A stretch of DNA of 64,000 nt from Aggregatilineales bacterium (GCA_030834905.1 JAUQWZ010000021.1:248001-312000), one strand, 5' to 3'; counted from the stretch's first letter, positions 54,676-63,555 are shown. Numbers and translations: made by a program. Notes: generated by a model not told the origin, from the letters alone.

Positions 54676-55431
54676 CTAACTCTCCACGATAATGTTGATT
54701 ACCGCGCGGTGATTGACGCTGCACGCGCCCTGCAGAACGCCGGGACTGGTGAAAGTCTGCCTGATCGTTTCGCCAGCCCGCACGAAGAACGGTCCGACGT
54801 TGTGGTGGGCGATGTCGTCGTTGCGGATCACCAGAACGCTGCGCTCGCCGACTTTCAGACGAATTTCCTCAGGGATGATGTCGTCGCCCTGTCCGGTGCG
54901 CATCAATGCTTCCGTACCCTGCGGTATGACGATCCAGAATTCCTTCTCGGTCACCGCCGCCAGCAGCGCGTTGTTGTCGCTGGCGCTGCGATAGGTGGTC
55001 TGGCTGCTCCGGTTGGCAGCGGGAACGGGATAGATATACAGTTCAAACTGTTCCCGCAGCGGATCGGGCTGATCGGGCAGGGCGGCGGACACGTCCAGCG
55101 TCCACATACCCATCATCGACCAGGTGATCGGCAGGCGGTATTCGCCGTCGATTCCGCCGCTGGTTTGTCCTCGCAGCGGCAGTGAGCCGCCGTGATGCAT
55201 CAGTGCGGCAACTTCGATGCTGGCGTCGTTCACCGGCGAGCCATCGCCGTTGGTAAGCCGGATCAGCAGCGTGTTTTGTCCCACTGCCAGCGGAAACGGA
55301 TCGGAACTCAACTCAACCTTAACTGCGCCAGCAGGCTGATTCTGAAGGACGAGGCTGACTCCGAGTGCGACGGCAGCGATGGCGATGACGACCAGTGCCA
55401 CATAGGTTAGAACGCGCTGTTTCTTTGGCAT
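54676..55431 (-). CDS. Membrane-anchored YtkA/cupredoxin-like copper protein
   Basis: This 251 aa protein has an N-terminal transmembrane anchor (LTYVALVVIAIAAVALGVSLVL). An immunoglobulin-like YtkA/FixH-type domain follows (PLAVGQNTLLIRLTNGDGSP, ALMHHGGSLP). A C-terminal cupredoxin-like domain has IRNDDIAHHNVGPF and GACSVNHRAVINI, with His and Cys in the places of type-1 copper ligands. It leads the operon with SCO1 and PCuAC, so a role in copper handling for the oxidase is likely. The exact function is inferred. Confidence 0.7.
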   Translation of the reverse strand: MPKKQRVLTYVALVVIAIAAVALGVSLVLQNQPAGAVKVELSSDPFPLAVGQNTLLIRLTNGDGSPVNDASIEVAALMHHGGSLPLRGQTSGGIDGEYRLPITWSMMGMWTLDVSAALPDQPDPLREQFELYIYPVPAANRSSQTTYRSASDNNALLAAVTEKEFWIVIPQGTEALMRTGQGDDIIPEEIRLKVGERSVLVIRNDDIAHHNVGPFFVRAGETIRQTFTSPGVLQGACSVNHRAVINIIVES

Positions 55432-55625
55432 CTTCAATAATGACTATCCCCGATTTTCCGATCATGCTACCGTCAGTGTCACGGATAGAATAGTGATATT
55501 TGTCACTTATTGACTGGCTTATAGCTCCTGGACAATCTGTTGATGAGAATTACCCTCATCCCTCACAACTCGCGGGCAAAACGGCTATAATGATGGGATG
55601 CAACCGCACGACTGAAGGAAAACCG

Positions 55626-56363
55626 ATGCAAGTACGAACCAGGACCGAGCACAAGCCCTATCAGATCCAACCGCTTAAACTGAGCGTGCTCATCCCCTGT
55701 TATAACGAGGTCAACACCGTCGAAGAGGTGCTGGATCGCGTCGAATCGGTTCAATTGGCGGACGAAATCATCATCATTGATGACGGCTCGACCGATGGGA
55801 CGCGCGATGTGCTCGCCGAGATCGAGGCGCAGCAGCGCCCCGGCGTCCGCGTCATTTACCATGAACGCAATCAGGGTAAGGGCGCGGCGGTGGCAACCGG
55901 CTTTCATAACGCGACCGGCGACGTATTCCTGATTCAGGACGCCGACTTTGAATATGATCCGCGCGAATATCCGGTGCTGCTCAAGCCGATTCAGGAAGGC
56001 ATCAGCCCGGTGGTCTATGGCTCGCGTTTTCTGGGCGGTCCGCGCAAGGCGATGAACTTCTGGAACATGGTCGCCAATAAAATCCTGACGCTGACGACCA
56101 ACATCCTCTATAACGCTATCCTCAGCGACATGGAAACCTGCTACAAGGTCTTTCGCGCCGAAGTGGTGCGCGACATGACGATCCGATCGCGCGGTTTTGA
56201 TGTCGAGCCGGAAGTGACGGCGAAGGTGCTGAAAAAGGGCATTCGCATCTACGAAGTGCCGATCTCGTACAATGGGCGCGAGTGGGCGGAAGGCAAGAAA
56301 ATCCACTGGACGGACGGACCCAAAGCGTTATGGACTCTGTTCAAGTACCGGTTTGTGGATTAA
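55626..56363 (+). CDS. Glycosyltransferase family 2, DPM1-like
   Basis: This 245 aa protein begins LSVLIPCYNEVNTVEEVLDR, with EIIIIDDGSTDGT, VIYHERNQGKGAAVATGFHN and IQDADFEYDPREYPVLL (DxD). GSRFLGG and a C-terminal SYNGREWAEGKKIHWTDG follow, as in polyprenyl-phosphate mannosyl/glucosyltransferases. It would load a sugar on a lipid carrier in the cytoplasm. No transmembrane segments follow, unlike the ArnC/GtrB type. A CTATAAT lies about 40 bases before ATG 55626. Confidence 0.85.
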   Translation: MQVRTRTEHKPYQIQPLKLSVLIPCYNEVNTVEEVLDRVESVQLADEIIIIDDGSTDGTRDVLAEIEAQQRPGVRVIYHERNQGKGAAVATGFHNATGDVFLIQDADFEYDPREYPVLLKPIQEGISPVVYGSRFLGGPRKAMNFWNMVANKILTLTTNILYNAILSDMETCYKVFRAEVVRDMTIRSRGFDVEPEVTAKVLKKGIRIYEVPISYNGREWAEGKKIHWTDGPKALWTLFKYRFVD

Positions 56364-56412
56364 GCGCGGCTGGCGCTAACCCGCGTCGCGTCCATTTCGT
56401 GAATGATGAGGC

Positions 56413-56437
56413 GGACACGACATTGTCGTGTCCCTAC
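56413..56437. repeat. Palindrome, ACACGAC-core subfamily
   Basis: GGACACGACATTGTCGTGTC and then CCTAC lie between convergent genes. Confidence 0.8.
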
Positions 56438-56496
56438 AGTGAATTACGATTAACTGGTGGCGTCAAAACAGATCGACTCCGCGGGCGCGCATCGGC

Positions 56497-57249
56497 TTAC
56501 ACCGTAATGTCCCATGCCGCGATATCGGCGATGAAGCGGTGCGCTGTCATATCGAGGTGGATCGGTGTCAGGCTGGCGTAATCGTTGTGGACTGCCCACA
56601 CATCGGTGCCTTCTTCCTCGTAGTTGCCAGTTGGCTCGGGACCGACGATACGGTACAGGCTTTCGGCGTTCGTCAGCTCATCCTGGTAGATGCGCACGCC
56701 CTGACGGGTGAGGCGGATGCCGTGAACGCGGTCACACAGCGGCACATTCAGGTTGAGAATGGTCAGCGTTGGCAGGTCTTTCTCCAGCGCTTTCTGGACG
56801 ACCTGCACCGCAACCCGCGCCGCCTCTTTATAGTCTTCGACGCTGTCGGCGTGGCGGTTGGCGAGCGAAACCGAGACGGCTTTCACGCCCTGAATCGCCG
56901 CTTCGAGCGCTGCCGTGACCGTACCGCTGTAGGTGATGTCCTGTCCCATATTGGAGCCGCGGTTGATGCCGGAGACGACAATATCGGGGGGCCAGGGCAG
57001 CAAGCCGAGGGCAGCAAACGCGATGCAGTCTGCCGGAGAGCCGCCGACCGAATGGGCTGGCGTTCCGTCAGCCAGCACCACCTGACTGACGGGAACATCC
57101 TGAAAGAGTGTCTTTTTGTGCCCGCTGGCGCTCTGATTGGTGGATGGCGCGACGACGCTCACCTGACCAAGCTGGCGGAGCGCGGTTGCCAGCGCCAGAA
57201 TCCCCGGTGCCTGGATACCGTCGTCATTGGTCACTACGATGTATGCCAC
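56497..57249 (-). CDS. surE: 5'/3'-nucleotidase SurE
   Basis: This 250 aa protein has the SurE metal site: VVTNDDGIQAPG (Asp-Asp), APSTNQSASGHKKT (Ser), and VSGINRGSNMGQDITYSGTV (Asn). It removes phosphate from nucleoside monophosphates in stationary-phase and stress survival. I choose GTG 57249, where the conserved N-terminus begins. The frame stays open on this strand to 58383, but the extra part is antisense to another gene and shows no domain. Confidence 0.88.
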   Translation of the reverse strand: MAYIVVTNDDGIQAPGILALATALRQLGQVSVVAPSTNQSASGHKKTLFQDVPVSQVVLADGTPAHSVGGSPADCIAFAALGLLPWPPDIVVSGINRGSNMGQDITYSGTVTAALEAAIQGVKAVSVSLANRHADSVEDYKEAARVAVQVVQKALEKDLPTLTILNLNVPLCDRVHGIRLTRQGVRIYQDELTNAESLYRIVGPEPTGNYEEEGTDVWAVHNDYASLTPIHLDMTAHRFIADIAAWDITV

Positions 57250-57399
57250 GAGAGATATTCCTGTCTTTGACCTGCGCTGGGTTTTACCCATACGAGAATA
57301 GGTAAGGTGTGGTGTAGAATCTTGGTGTGAAACGCGCATTGAAAGCTTAAAGTTGCTATTGTACAGTGTGCGTTCACAAAAGCGAACGGAGGCTTTTGA

Positions 57400-58425
57400 A
57401 TGCAGGACGATTTCGAAGATATGAATATCCGGGAAGGCGTCAGTGCCTTTCAGAGCGCGCGTTTTCGTGCTTTCTGGGATGACGTCATCAGCCTGGTTCG
57501 CGGGAAACCCGCCGAACTGCTGAGTTTCGAGGACGTTCGCGCCCGCCTGCGCCTGCGTGAAGAAGATTACAAGGGCTTGCAGGATGTGCCGCTGGATCAG
57601 ATTCGCGGCAGCGTCGGACGTTACCGCGAGTTCACGAACCGATTTTTGCCAAAACGGAACACGATGCAGGATCGATGGAGTCGTGTTTATGCCCAGGCAA
57701 GCGGCATGACCGGCTTGCCGCCAATTGAACTGTATAAGGTCGGCGATGTGTACTTCGTGCGCGACGGCAATCATCGCGTATCGGTGGCGCGGCAGTTGGA
57801 CGCTAAGACGATTCAGGCGCATGTGACCGAGCTTCCGACCACGATTCCGCTTTACGCTGGCATGTCGGAGGAAGAAATGGAAGCGGCGGAAGCCTATGCT
57901 GCTTTCCTCGATGTCACGCGGTTGAGCTATACCCGCCCGCAGCACCAGCCGATTGTCCTCAGCGAGCCATCGCGCTATAACGATCTGCTGGGACACGTAT
58001 ACCTGCACATGGAGGTGATGAAGTCCAGCACCGGCGCTGACGTGACGATACAGGAAGCCGCGGCAAACTGGTATGATGGCGTCTACCGTCCGGCGGTCAC
58101 GCTGATTCGCAAGTACGAAGTTCTGAAGCTGATGCCCGGACGCACCGAAGGCGATCTCTACCTGTGGATGATCGACCATCTGCGCGAGGTGAAAGAGGAA
58201 TTTGGCGAGAAAGCGACCGCGCGCACGCTGAGCGATGCGCTGGTAGACTACCTGACCAGCAAGCACATGACGGTGCCAAAAGAACTGTTGATCGAAAAAG
58301 ACGACACAGTGCAGCTCACCCGCGCTGCGCTTGATGAGCATCTTCGCGCCTACCGGGAGCAGCTTGTCAAACACAACGGTCAACTGATTGAGGAGAAGAC
58401 TGACGGTGACAAAGAGGGAGAGTAA
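57400..58425 (+). CDS. Unknown protein with ParB/Srx-like motif
   Basis: This 341 aa protein has a central LPPIELYKVGDVYFVRDGNH followed by RVSVARQLDAKTIQAHV, which matches the ParB/sulfiredoxin nucleotide-binding core (GxxR-like NHR motif). Before it is DRWSRVYAQASG, and after it a helical half with YLHMEVMKSSTGADVTIQEA and YEVLKLMPGRTEGDLYLWMI. The tail is charged (EEKTDGDKEGE). ParB-like CTPase/nuclease folds act in DNA segregation or as regulators, but no parA or parS site is near. A similar DUF4032-type architecture is possible. AACGGAGG precedes the ATG. Confidence 0.65.
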   Translation: MQDDFEDMNIREGVSAFQSARFRAFWDDVISLVRGKPAELLSFEDVRARLRLREEDYKGLQDVPLDQIRGSVGRYREFTNRFLPKRNTMQDRWSRVYAQASGMTGLPPIELYKVGDVYFVRDGNHRVSVARQLDAKTIQAHVTELPTTIPLYAGMSEEEMEAAEAYAAFLDVTRLSYTRPQHQPIVLSEPSRYNDLLGHVYLHMEVMKSSTGADVTIQEAAANWYDGVYRPAVTLIRKYEVLKLMPGRTEGDLYLWMIDHLREVKEEFGEKATARTLSDALVDYLTSKHMTVPKELLIEKDDTVQLTRAALDEHLRAYREQLVKHNGQLIEEKTDGDKEGE

Positions 58426-58508
58426 CCGGGAATCTCATCGGCAGCCCCTGAACGGCTGCTGCTCATGAGGCGAATGAGCAGCCCGGCTGACGGCGGCGTT
58501 TTCTAATT

Positions 58509-58545
58509 AAGAGGCGATCATCAACTACGATGTCGCCTCTTTTGT
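58509..58545 (+). terminator. Intrinsic terminator between convergent genes
   Basis: AAGAGGCGATCATC and GATGTCGCCTCTT form a stem with a T-rich tail (TTTTGTTTT). The A-run before it lets it work in both directions. Confidence 0.8.
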
Positions 58546-58546
58546 T

Positions 58547-59533
58547 TTACTGGGTGAACAGCCGCACCAGGTTTTCGCCTCGTGACGTCAGCCGGTAATA
58601 GACGTGATGGCTGTTACGGTGCGATTCGACCAGCCCTGCCTGATTCAGACGCTGGAGATGCTGTGAAATCGCGCCTGACGTCAGGTTGAGCCGCTGCGCC
58701 AGTTCGGTGGTATGGGCGGGAGCCAGCAGCGACAGCAGCACTTTGGCGCGTCCCGCCCCCAGCGTTAACCGCATCGCTTTATCCGGCTCAGGGTTTTCGG
58801 CGCGATACCACAAGCCATTACCGCGCGCGCCGTACATAATCATCGGCTGCCAGTGGGGCACAATCTGATGCCAGACATGAAGCTGCGAAAAGACCATCGG
58901 GACGAGTTGTAGACCGTCGCCTTTGAGAAACGTCTCTCGATCAGTGTGATCGGGATAATTCTTGCTGATCAGGATTTTGCGATCATTGTAGTCGATGCGC
59001 GCGGCGAGATCGGCGAACATGCTGTCGATGCCATGCAGCGCCATCTGCCGCGCGTGGTAGAGCACATCATTTTCAAGCACTGTCTCGACGCGCTTCCAGT
59101 GGTGCGCCAGCGTGTACTGCCAGTACAGGCGCAGTTCTTCCACCAGGCAGTCTATGGCTTCGCGCGGGCGCGCCAGGTAATGCTGGCGAATCTCGCTGTC
59201 ACCGTCGTACTCGATGGCGGTCATCACGTTTTCACGAATGATGGCTGTTGGCGTGGCATACACTCGCGCCAGTTCGCTTTCAATGTCCTTTTGCGACGAA
59301 AGCGGTGTGGGCGTGATGAAATCGGCGATATAGTGCCGTCTGGCGATCAGCGCGTCGAGATAGACCAACTCAACACCATACAGCGCCCGGCTGGCTTCGT
59401 CCTTCCAGGCGCCCAGCGCTGCAGCGGACTGATCCCGACTGAGCGCGCAGTAGCTGATCACCAGTTCGAGAAGCGGGCTGTAGGCAAAGCGAAGGTTTTC
59501 AAGATCACCCGGCTGCAAATGAATTGTGTGCAT
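58547..59533 (-). CDS. ArsR-type regulator with long N-terminal domain
   Basis: This 328 aa protein has a C-terminal winged helix (GAGRAKVLLSLLAPAHTTEL, ALNLTSGAISQHLQRL-like with LVESHRNSHHVYYRLT) of the ArsR/SmtB kind. The first ~250 residues are a Trp/Tyr/His-rich domain that does not occur in normal ~100-aa ArsR proteins. It could be a ligand-binding domain. It converges with the ParB-like gene. The target is unknown. Confidence 0.78.
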   Translation of the reverse strand: MHTIHLQPGDLENLRFAYSPLLELVISYCALSRDQSAAALGAWKDEASRALYGVELVYLDALIARRHYIADFITPTPLSSQKDIESELARVYATPTAIIRENVMTAIEYDGDSEIRQHYLARPREAIDCLVEELRLYWQYTLAHHWKRVETVLENDVLYHARQMALHGIDSMFADLAARIDYNDRKILISKNYPDHTDRETFLKGDGLQLVPMVFSQLHVWHQIVPHWQPMIMYGARGNGLWYRAENPEPDKAMRLTLGAGRAKVLLSLLAPAHTTELAQRLNLTSGAISQHLQRLNQAGLVESHRNSHHVYYRLTSRGENLVRLFTQ

Positions 59534-59712
59534 CCTGAACCTGCTGTTGAACTATCTGCGTGATGTCGAACATGTGAGAAGACGTGGAGGAATATCCTTA
59601 CCTTATCACAAATTCCATCCGTCGGACAGCCTTTTAGAAAATCCTAAATAAGTTCACCTGCCGTCTTTTTCGCCTTATGCTGGTAGCTGTCCAGGGAAAA
59701 AGGCGACAACTG

Positions 59713-59919
59713 ATGAACTACTATCAACATCTGATCGAGACACAGAATCGGCAAAGAGACGCCCAACACGCGCGGGAACAGCGCCTGCTGATCGCAGATG
59801 CGCGCCTGACCCAGCCCAGCCGCCGCGGATTTCGTCTGCCCAGGCTGCTGTCATTTTCGCTGCCGCGCCGCCAGCCACCGCCAGCGCAGCCGTGCCCGAC
59901 CTGCCCGGAATATGCCTGA
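59713..59919 (+). CDS. Small basic protein, unknown
   Basis: A 68 aa frame with a helical, charged first half (NYYQHLIETQNRQRDAQHAR), a basic middle and a C-terminal PAQPCPTCPEY with a CxxC pair. A purine-rich AAAAAGGCGACAAC lies before ATG 59713. It lies 70 bases before the YwbE gene on the same strand. Short size and biased composition keep confidence modest. Confidence 0.45.
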   Translation: MNYYQHLIETQNRQRDAQHAREQRLLIADARLTQPSRRGFRLPRLLSFSLPRRQPPPAQPCPTCPEYA

Positions 59920-59989
59920 ACTGCTGATGCGCCCCTACGACCATCTGGTACGCTACAATCCAATTAACGGATTAGAGCAGGTATCAGGG

Positions 59990-60187
59990 ATGGCGAACGG
60001 GCAAAATCGGAAGGATATCTACCCCGGACTGCGGGTGTCGATCATCCTCAAGCACGATCAGCGAACGGGCAAGCTGACGCAGGGCGTGGTCAAGGACATC
60101 CTGACGAAATCGTCGTTTCACCCTCACGGCATCAAAGTCCGGCTGGTCGATGGGCAGATCGGCAGGGTTCACCAGATCGAGGATTAA
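59990..60187 (+). CDS. YwbE family protein (DUF2196)
   Basis: This 65 aa protein has RKDIYPGLRVSIILKHDQRT, GKLTQGVVKDILTKSSFHPH and GIKVRLVDGQIGRV, the full-length pattern of the YwbE family, a tiny beta-barrel of unknown function. ATG 59990 is chosen because the family begins there. A longer in-frame start at 59912 is not conserved. A GCGA palindrome follows at 60242. Confidence 0.85.
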   Translation: MANGQNRKDIYPGLRVSIILKHDQRTGKLTQGVVKDILTKSSFHPHGIKVRLVDGQIGRVHQIED

Positions 60188-60241
60188 AGCGCCCTCACCC
60201 TAAACCCCTCAGGGCGAGGGACTTGCAGATTTGGCGGTTTT

Positions 60242-60270
60242 GTAGGGGCGAGTCACCGACTCGCCCCTAC
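60242..60270. repeat. Perfect palindrome, GCGA-core subfamily
   Basis: GTAGGGGCGAGTC and GACTCGCCCCTAC have perfect 13-base arms with an ACC loop. This is the best-preserved copy of this subfamily and lies between convergent genes. Confidence 0.85.
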
Positions 60271-60315
60271 GAAATACACCGCTTCGCCCTGAAAATCAAT
60301 CAACGTAAACCGAAC

Positions 60316-61167
60316 CTAGCTGCTTTTCGCGGGTTTGACCGGTTTGATGGTTCGGGTGGGTCTGGTGGGCTTCTCAGTCTTTTCAGGCGGCTTCAGGCGG
60401 ACGTAGATGCTGGCAGCGCCGCGCGCCTGAGTGCGGCGGATCTCAAACAGGTCGCGATGCGCTTTAATCAAGCCGAGAAGCTGGCGGTGACCGTAGGTGC
60501 GCGGGTCGAAGCTGGGGTCGAGCTGGCGCAGTTTGTTGCCCATCGCGCCGAGAAATGCCCAACCGTCGTCCTGTACCGTCAGCTCGTAAGCGGTGCGAAA
60601 CAGCTTGCGCAGATCGGACGTGTCTGCCGCGTCTGTCACCTCGGCTGACGTGGAGGCGCTGTCGGGGGCAGACTCGGACGACGCGGCGCTTGCTGGCGCG
60701 TCATGTTCCGCCTCAGGCGAGGACAGATTCTGCGTGAAGACGAAGACGTCGCAGGCGTTGACGAACGCGCGCGGCGTGCTCGACTTGCCGATGCCCATGA
60801 CGAACAGGTTCTTCTCGCGGATGCGGGTGGCTAACCGGGTATAGTCGCTGTCGCTGGATACGAGGCAGAAGCCATCCACCCCCGCCGTGTAGAGGATGTC
60901 CATCGCGTCGATGATCATCGCGCTGTCGGTGGCGTTCTTGCCGGTGGTGTAGCGAAACTGCTGGATCGGCTGGATGGCGTGGGTGTGAAGCTCCGGTTTC
61001 CAGCTTTTCATGTTGTTTTCGGTCCAATCGCCGTAGATGCGGCGAATGGTGACGATGCCATACTTGTTGGTTTCGGTCAGCATCTTGCCGATCAGCGACG
61101 GCTGGGCGTTATCGCCGTCGATAAGCATAGCGATCCGGCGGTTGCTGGAAGTATTTGTGTCGAGCAT
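60316..61167 (-). CDS. NYN-domain protein with C-terminal OST-HTH/LOTUS domain
   Basis: This 283 aa protein has a PIN-like NYN domain (~10-140): IAMLIDGDNAQPSLI, KNATDSAMIIDAMDILY and FCLVSSDSDYTRLATRI carry the acidic metal site of predicted RNases. ASKSTPRAFVNACD-like residues end it (GKSSTPRAFVNACDVFVF). After an acidic Ser/Ala linker, residues ~190-260 (LRKLFRTAYELTVQDDGWAF, YGHRQLLGLIKAHRDLFEI) match the OST-HTH/LOTUS RNA-binding fold. A basic PK-rich tail follows. The architecture is known in bacteria, and an RNA-processing role is inferred. Confidence 0.85.
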   Translation of the reverse strand: MLDTNTSSNRRIAMLIDGDNAQPSLIGKMLTETNKYGIVTIRRIYGDWTENNMKSWKPELHTHAIQPIQQFRYTTGKNATDSAMIIDAMDILYTAGVDGFCLVSSDSDYTRLATRIREKNLFVMGIGKSSTPRAFVNACDVFVFTQNLSSPEAEHDAPASAASSESAPDSASTSAEVTDAADTSDLRKLFRTAYELTVQDDGWAFLGAMGNKLRQLDPSFDPRTYGHRQLLGLIKAHRDLFEIRRTQARGAASIYVRLKPPEKTEKPTRPTRTIKPVKPAKSS

Positions 61168-61294
61168 AGCTGCGCCTTCTTTGGGAACACTGCATTTAAT
61201 TGTAACCCGTAATAGGACTTCCCCGCATCTGTTTTACCGGATCAATCTGCGCCAGACTGCGGTAAAATGAGCGCCTTTCCGAAAGGCTGATGCT

Positions 61295-61792
61295 GTGAAA
61301 CCACCCGCGATACCCCTTGAGAAAGTGACGGCGCTGCCCGCGATTTACCGCGCGGTCGTCCCGCCCGAATATCAAGACGAGAATGGACACATGAACGTGC
61401 GCGGCTACATGGCGATCTTTGACGACGCGGGCTACCCGTTCGTGGCATCGCTGGGGCTGACGCCGGAGTACCACCAGCAGCATGATACCGGCGGCTTTGA
61501 CCTCGAACACCACCTGCACTATCTGAACGAAGTCCATATTGGCGACGAGGTGGCGATCTATATTCGGGTGCTGGGGCGCAGCGCCAAGCGCGTCCATTAC
61601 ATGATGTTCATGGTCAACCAGACGCGCGGCACGCTGGCGGCAACCTTCGAGTGCGTCAACTCGTTCGCGGACATCAGCCAGCGCCGTACCGCGCCCTATC
61701 CGCCCGAAATCGCCAGCCGTATTGACGCGCTGCTGGCGGATCACCGGGCGCTGAATTGGGACGCGCCGGTGTGCGGAGTCATGAAGGAGTAA
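61295..61792 (+). CDS. 4HBT-type acyl-CoA thioesterase
   Basis: This 165 aa protein has VPPEYQDENGHMNVRGYMAI with the catalytic-loop aspartate/glutamate and H-M-N of the 4-hydroxybenzoyl-CoA thioesterase family. LHYLNEVHIGDEVAIYIRVL is the long central strand. A GTG start follows GAAAGGC. It is divergent from the NYN gene. A purine-rich tract follows the stop. The substrate is unknown. Confidence 0.82.
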   Translation: MKPPAIPLEKVTALPAIYRAVVPPEYQDENGHMNVRGYMAIFDDAGYPFVASLGLTPEYHQQHDTGGFDLEHHLHYLNEVHIGDEVAIYIRVLGRSAKRVHYMMFMVNQTRGTLAATFECVNSFADISQRRTAPYPPEIASRIDALLADHRALNWDAPVCGVMKE

Positions 61793-61949
61793 GAGAGGTA
61801 AAGAAAGTAGAGAAAGTAAAAGAAGTCGAGGAACGACTAGACGAGGTGACGAAACAGCCAGGGACGTTTGGCGAACAAAGGCTGTAGTTTCGATGAAAAC
61901 AGGGGTAAAATAGAGAACATCTGTTTGAGAGGATTTCACAACACCAGGA

Positions 61950-63011
61950 ATGATCAGACTAAAACGCATCCTGTTCGGCGCGGTGTGTGTGTTGACGCTG
62001 GCGCTGGCGGGCTGCTTCTCTGAAAACCCCGCGCCCACATCCCCACCAGAAGCACCCACAACCAACGATGACGAACCCGCAGGCGGACCGCTGGCAGCGC
62101 CGGTTTCGCCTGATTTGCCGCAGGTTGACCTGAGCATCGACCGGCTGCGGACGCGCGCCTTTGACGGCAGCGATTTTGTCTTTGAGCAGACGCTTGAGCC
62201 GGGCGTGAACTACGACCGCTACGTGGTGTCTTATCTGTCTGACGGCTTAAAGATCTACGCGATGATGACGATTCCTCAGGATGAACGCCCGCCGACGGGC
62301 TATCCAGTCGTCATTTTCAATCACGGTTACATTCCGCCCGCCGAATACCGCACCACCGAGCGCTATGTGGCTTATGTGGATGCGTTCGCGCGCAACGGTT
62401 ACATCGTCATCAAGTCGGATTATCGCGGTCATGGCAGTTCCGAGGGAAACGCGGGCAACGCTTACGGCAGTTCGGGCTATGTGACCGACGTGCTGAACGC
62501 GCTGGCGTCGGCGCGGCGTTATCCCGACGCCGATCCCAACCGCATTGGCATGTGGGGGCATTCGATGGGGGGGTACATCACGCTTCGAGCGATGGTCGCC
62601 AACCAGGGCATCAAAGCCGGGGTGATCTGGGCAGGCGTGGTGGCGTCGTATGAGGAGATGTTCCGCAGTTGGTTCGCGCCGGTGGATCGGAACGGACGAC
62701 CGGGCTGGCGCACGAATCTGGTGACGCAGTATGGTATGCCGGAAGATAACCCCATGTTCTGGAATTCGCTGTCCGCCAATAGCTACCTGAGCGACCTGTC
62801 GGGTCCGGTGCAGATTCATCATGGGACCGGGGATGCGACCGTTCCCTATCTGTATTCAACGCTTCTGGACGAGCAGATTCGGACAGCGGGTAAAACCACC
62901 GAACTGTATCTGTATGATGGCGACGATCACAACATCGCCACCAACCGCGATAACGCGCTGACGCTGTCGGTGGTGTTTTTCAACCGCTACGTCAAGGAAA
63001 GCTACCAGTGA
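61950..63011 (+). CDS. Alpha/beta hydrolase lipoprotein (S9-like)
   Basis: This 353 aa protein has a lipoprotein signal (AVCVLTLALAGC) and a Pro/Thr-rich linker. An alpha/beta hydrolase domain follows: VVIFNHGYIPPAEYR (oxyanion), nucleophile elbow GMWGHSMGGYITLRA, and the later GDDHNIATN with the catalytic histidine. The closest family type is the dienelactone hydrolase/prolyl oligopeptidase-like group. It acts at the cell surface on an unknown ester or peptide. Confidence 0.85.
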   Translation: MIRLKRILFGAVCVLTLALAGCFSENPAPTSPPEAPTTNDDEPAGGPLAAPVSPDLPQVDLSIDRLRTRAFDGSDFVFEQTLEPGVNYDRYVVSYLSDGLKIYAMMTIPQDERPPTGYPVVIFNHGYIPPAEYRTTERYVAYVDAFARNGYIVIKSDYRGHGSSEGNAGNAYGSSGYVTDVLNALASARRYPDADPNRIGMWGHSMGGYITLRAMVANQGIKAGVIWAGVVASYEEMFRSWFAPVDRNGRPGWRTNLVTQYGMPEDNPMFWNSLSANSYLSDLSGPVQIHHGTGDATVPYLYSTLLDEQIRTAGKTTELYLYDGDDHNIATNRDNALTLSVVFFNRYVKESYQ

Positions 63012-63048
63012 TAGTGCTGTACGCGCGCGCCTGACAAACGAAACAAGC

Positions 63049-63073
63049 GGACACGACGGTGTCGTGTCCCTAC
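63049..63073. repeat. Palindrome, ACACGAC-core subfamily
   Basis: GGACACGACGGTGTCGTGTC and CCTAC lie between convergent genes (63011 and 63094). Confidence 0.8.
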
Positions 63074-63093
63074 GGCGGTCATTGGTGTTTCCG

Positions 63094-63555
63094 TTAAGCG
63101 CCAAATGAGCTGCCGACAATCATACCTACATAGCGGCTGAGATCGGTAATCAGACGGCGGCGTTCGTCTTCGGGAATCAGGGCGATCACGGAACGAAGCT
63201 GGTCGATCAGGCTCTGCTGCACCGCGTTAAAGCGCTCCCAGCCCGCCGCCGTCAGGGTGACGTAAACGGCGCGGCGATCCTGCATGTTCATCTCGCGAAC
63301 GATCAGCGGCGGATCGATAGCTTCGAGCCGCTTGACCAGCCCGGTCATGGTGGCGTTGGTCAGCCCATGCGCCCGCGCGATCTGTCCGATGCCCATGCGT
63401 CCTTCGTGTTCGGAGAGCGTCTTGAGGACGTAAAACTGGGGGACGGTCAGCCCATGGGCGGCAAGATTCTCGGCTAGCCGCTTTTCACCATCGAGGACGA
63501 TTGCGAACAGCATCGTCCAAAACTGGGCAACGTCTCGATCAAGGGATGAGTTCAC
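63094..63555 (-). CDS. MarR-family transcriptional regulator
   Basis: This 153 aa protein has the MarR fold: HGLTVPQFYVLKTLSEHEGR, MGIGQIARAHGLTNATMTGL, the wing with REMNMQDRRAVYVTLTAAG, and a helical dimerisation end. GTG 63555 is the start. It is divergent from the HTH gene at 63672, and the 116-base region between holds a strong promoter and a dyad. Confidence 0.85.
   Translation of the reverse strand: MNSSLDRDVAQFWTMLFAIVLDGEKRLAENLAAHGLTVPQFYVLKTLSEHEGRMGIGQIARAHGLTNATMTGLVKRLEAIDPPLIVREMNMQDRRAVYVTLTAAGWERFNAVQQSLIDQLRSVIALIPEDERRRLITDLSRYVGMIVGSSFGA

Noticed and set aside
57250..58383. Very long open frame antisense to the ParB-like gene, in frame with surE (total 628 codons)
   Set aside because: The SurE family begins at GTG 57249. 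The upstream part shows no domain and is antisense to a convincing gene with a strong ribosome-binding site. High-GC coding bias explains the openness.
61793..61865. Purine-rich tract (GAAAGTAGAGAAAGTAAAAG) considered as a repeat or RNA element
   Set aside because: Only a short A/G-biased stretch after a stop codon, with no stem or repeat period.
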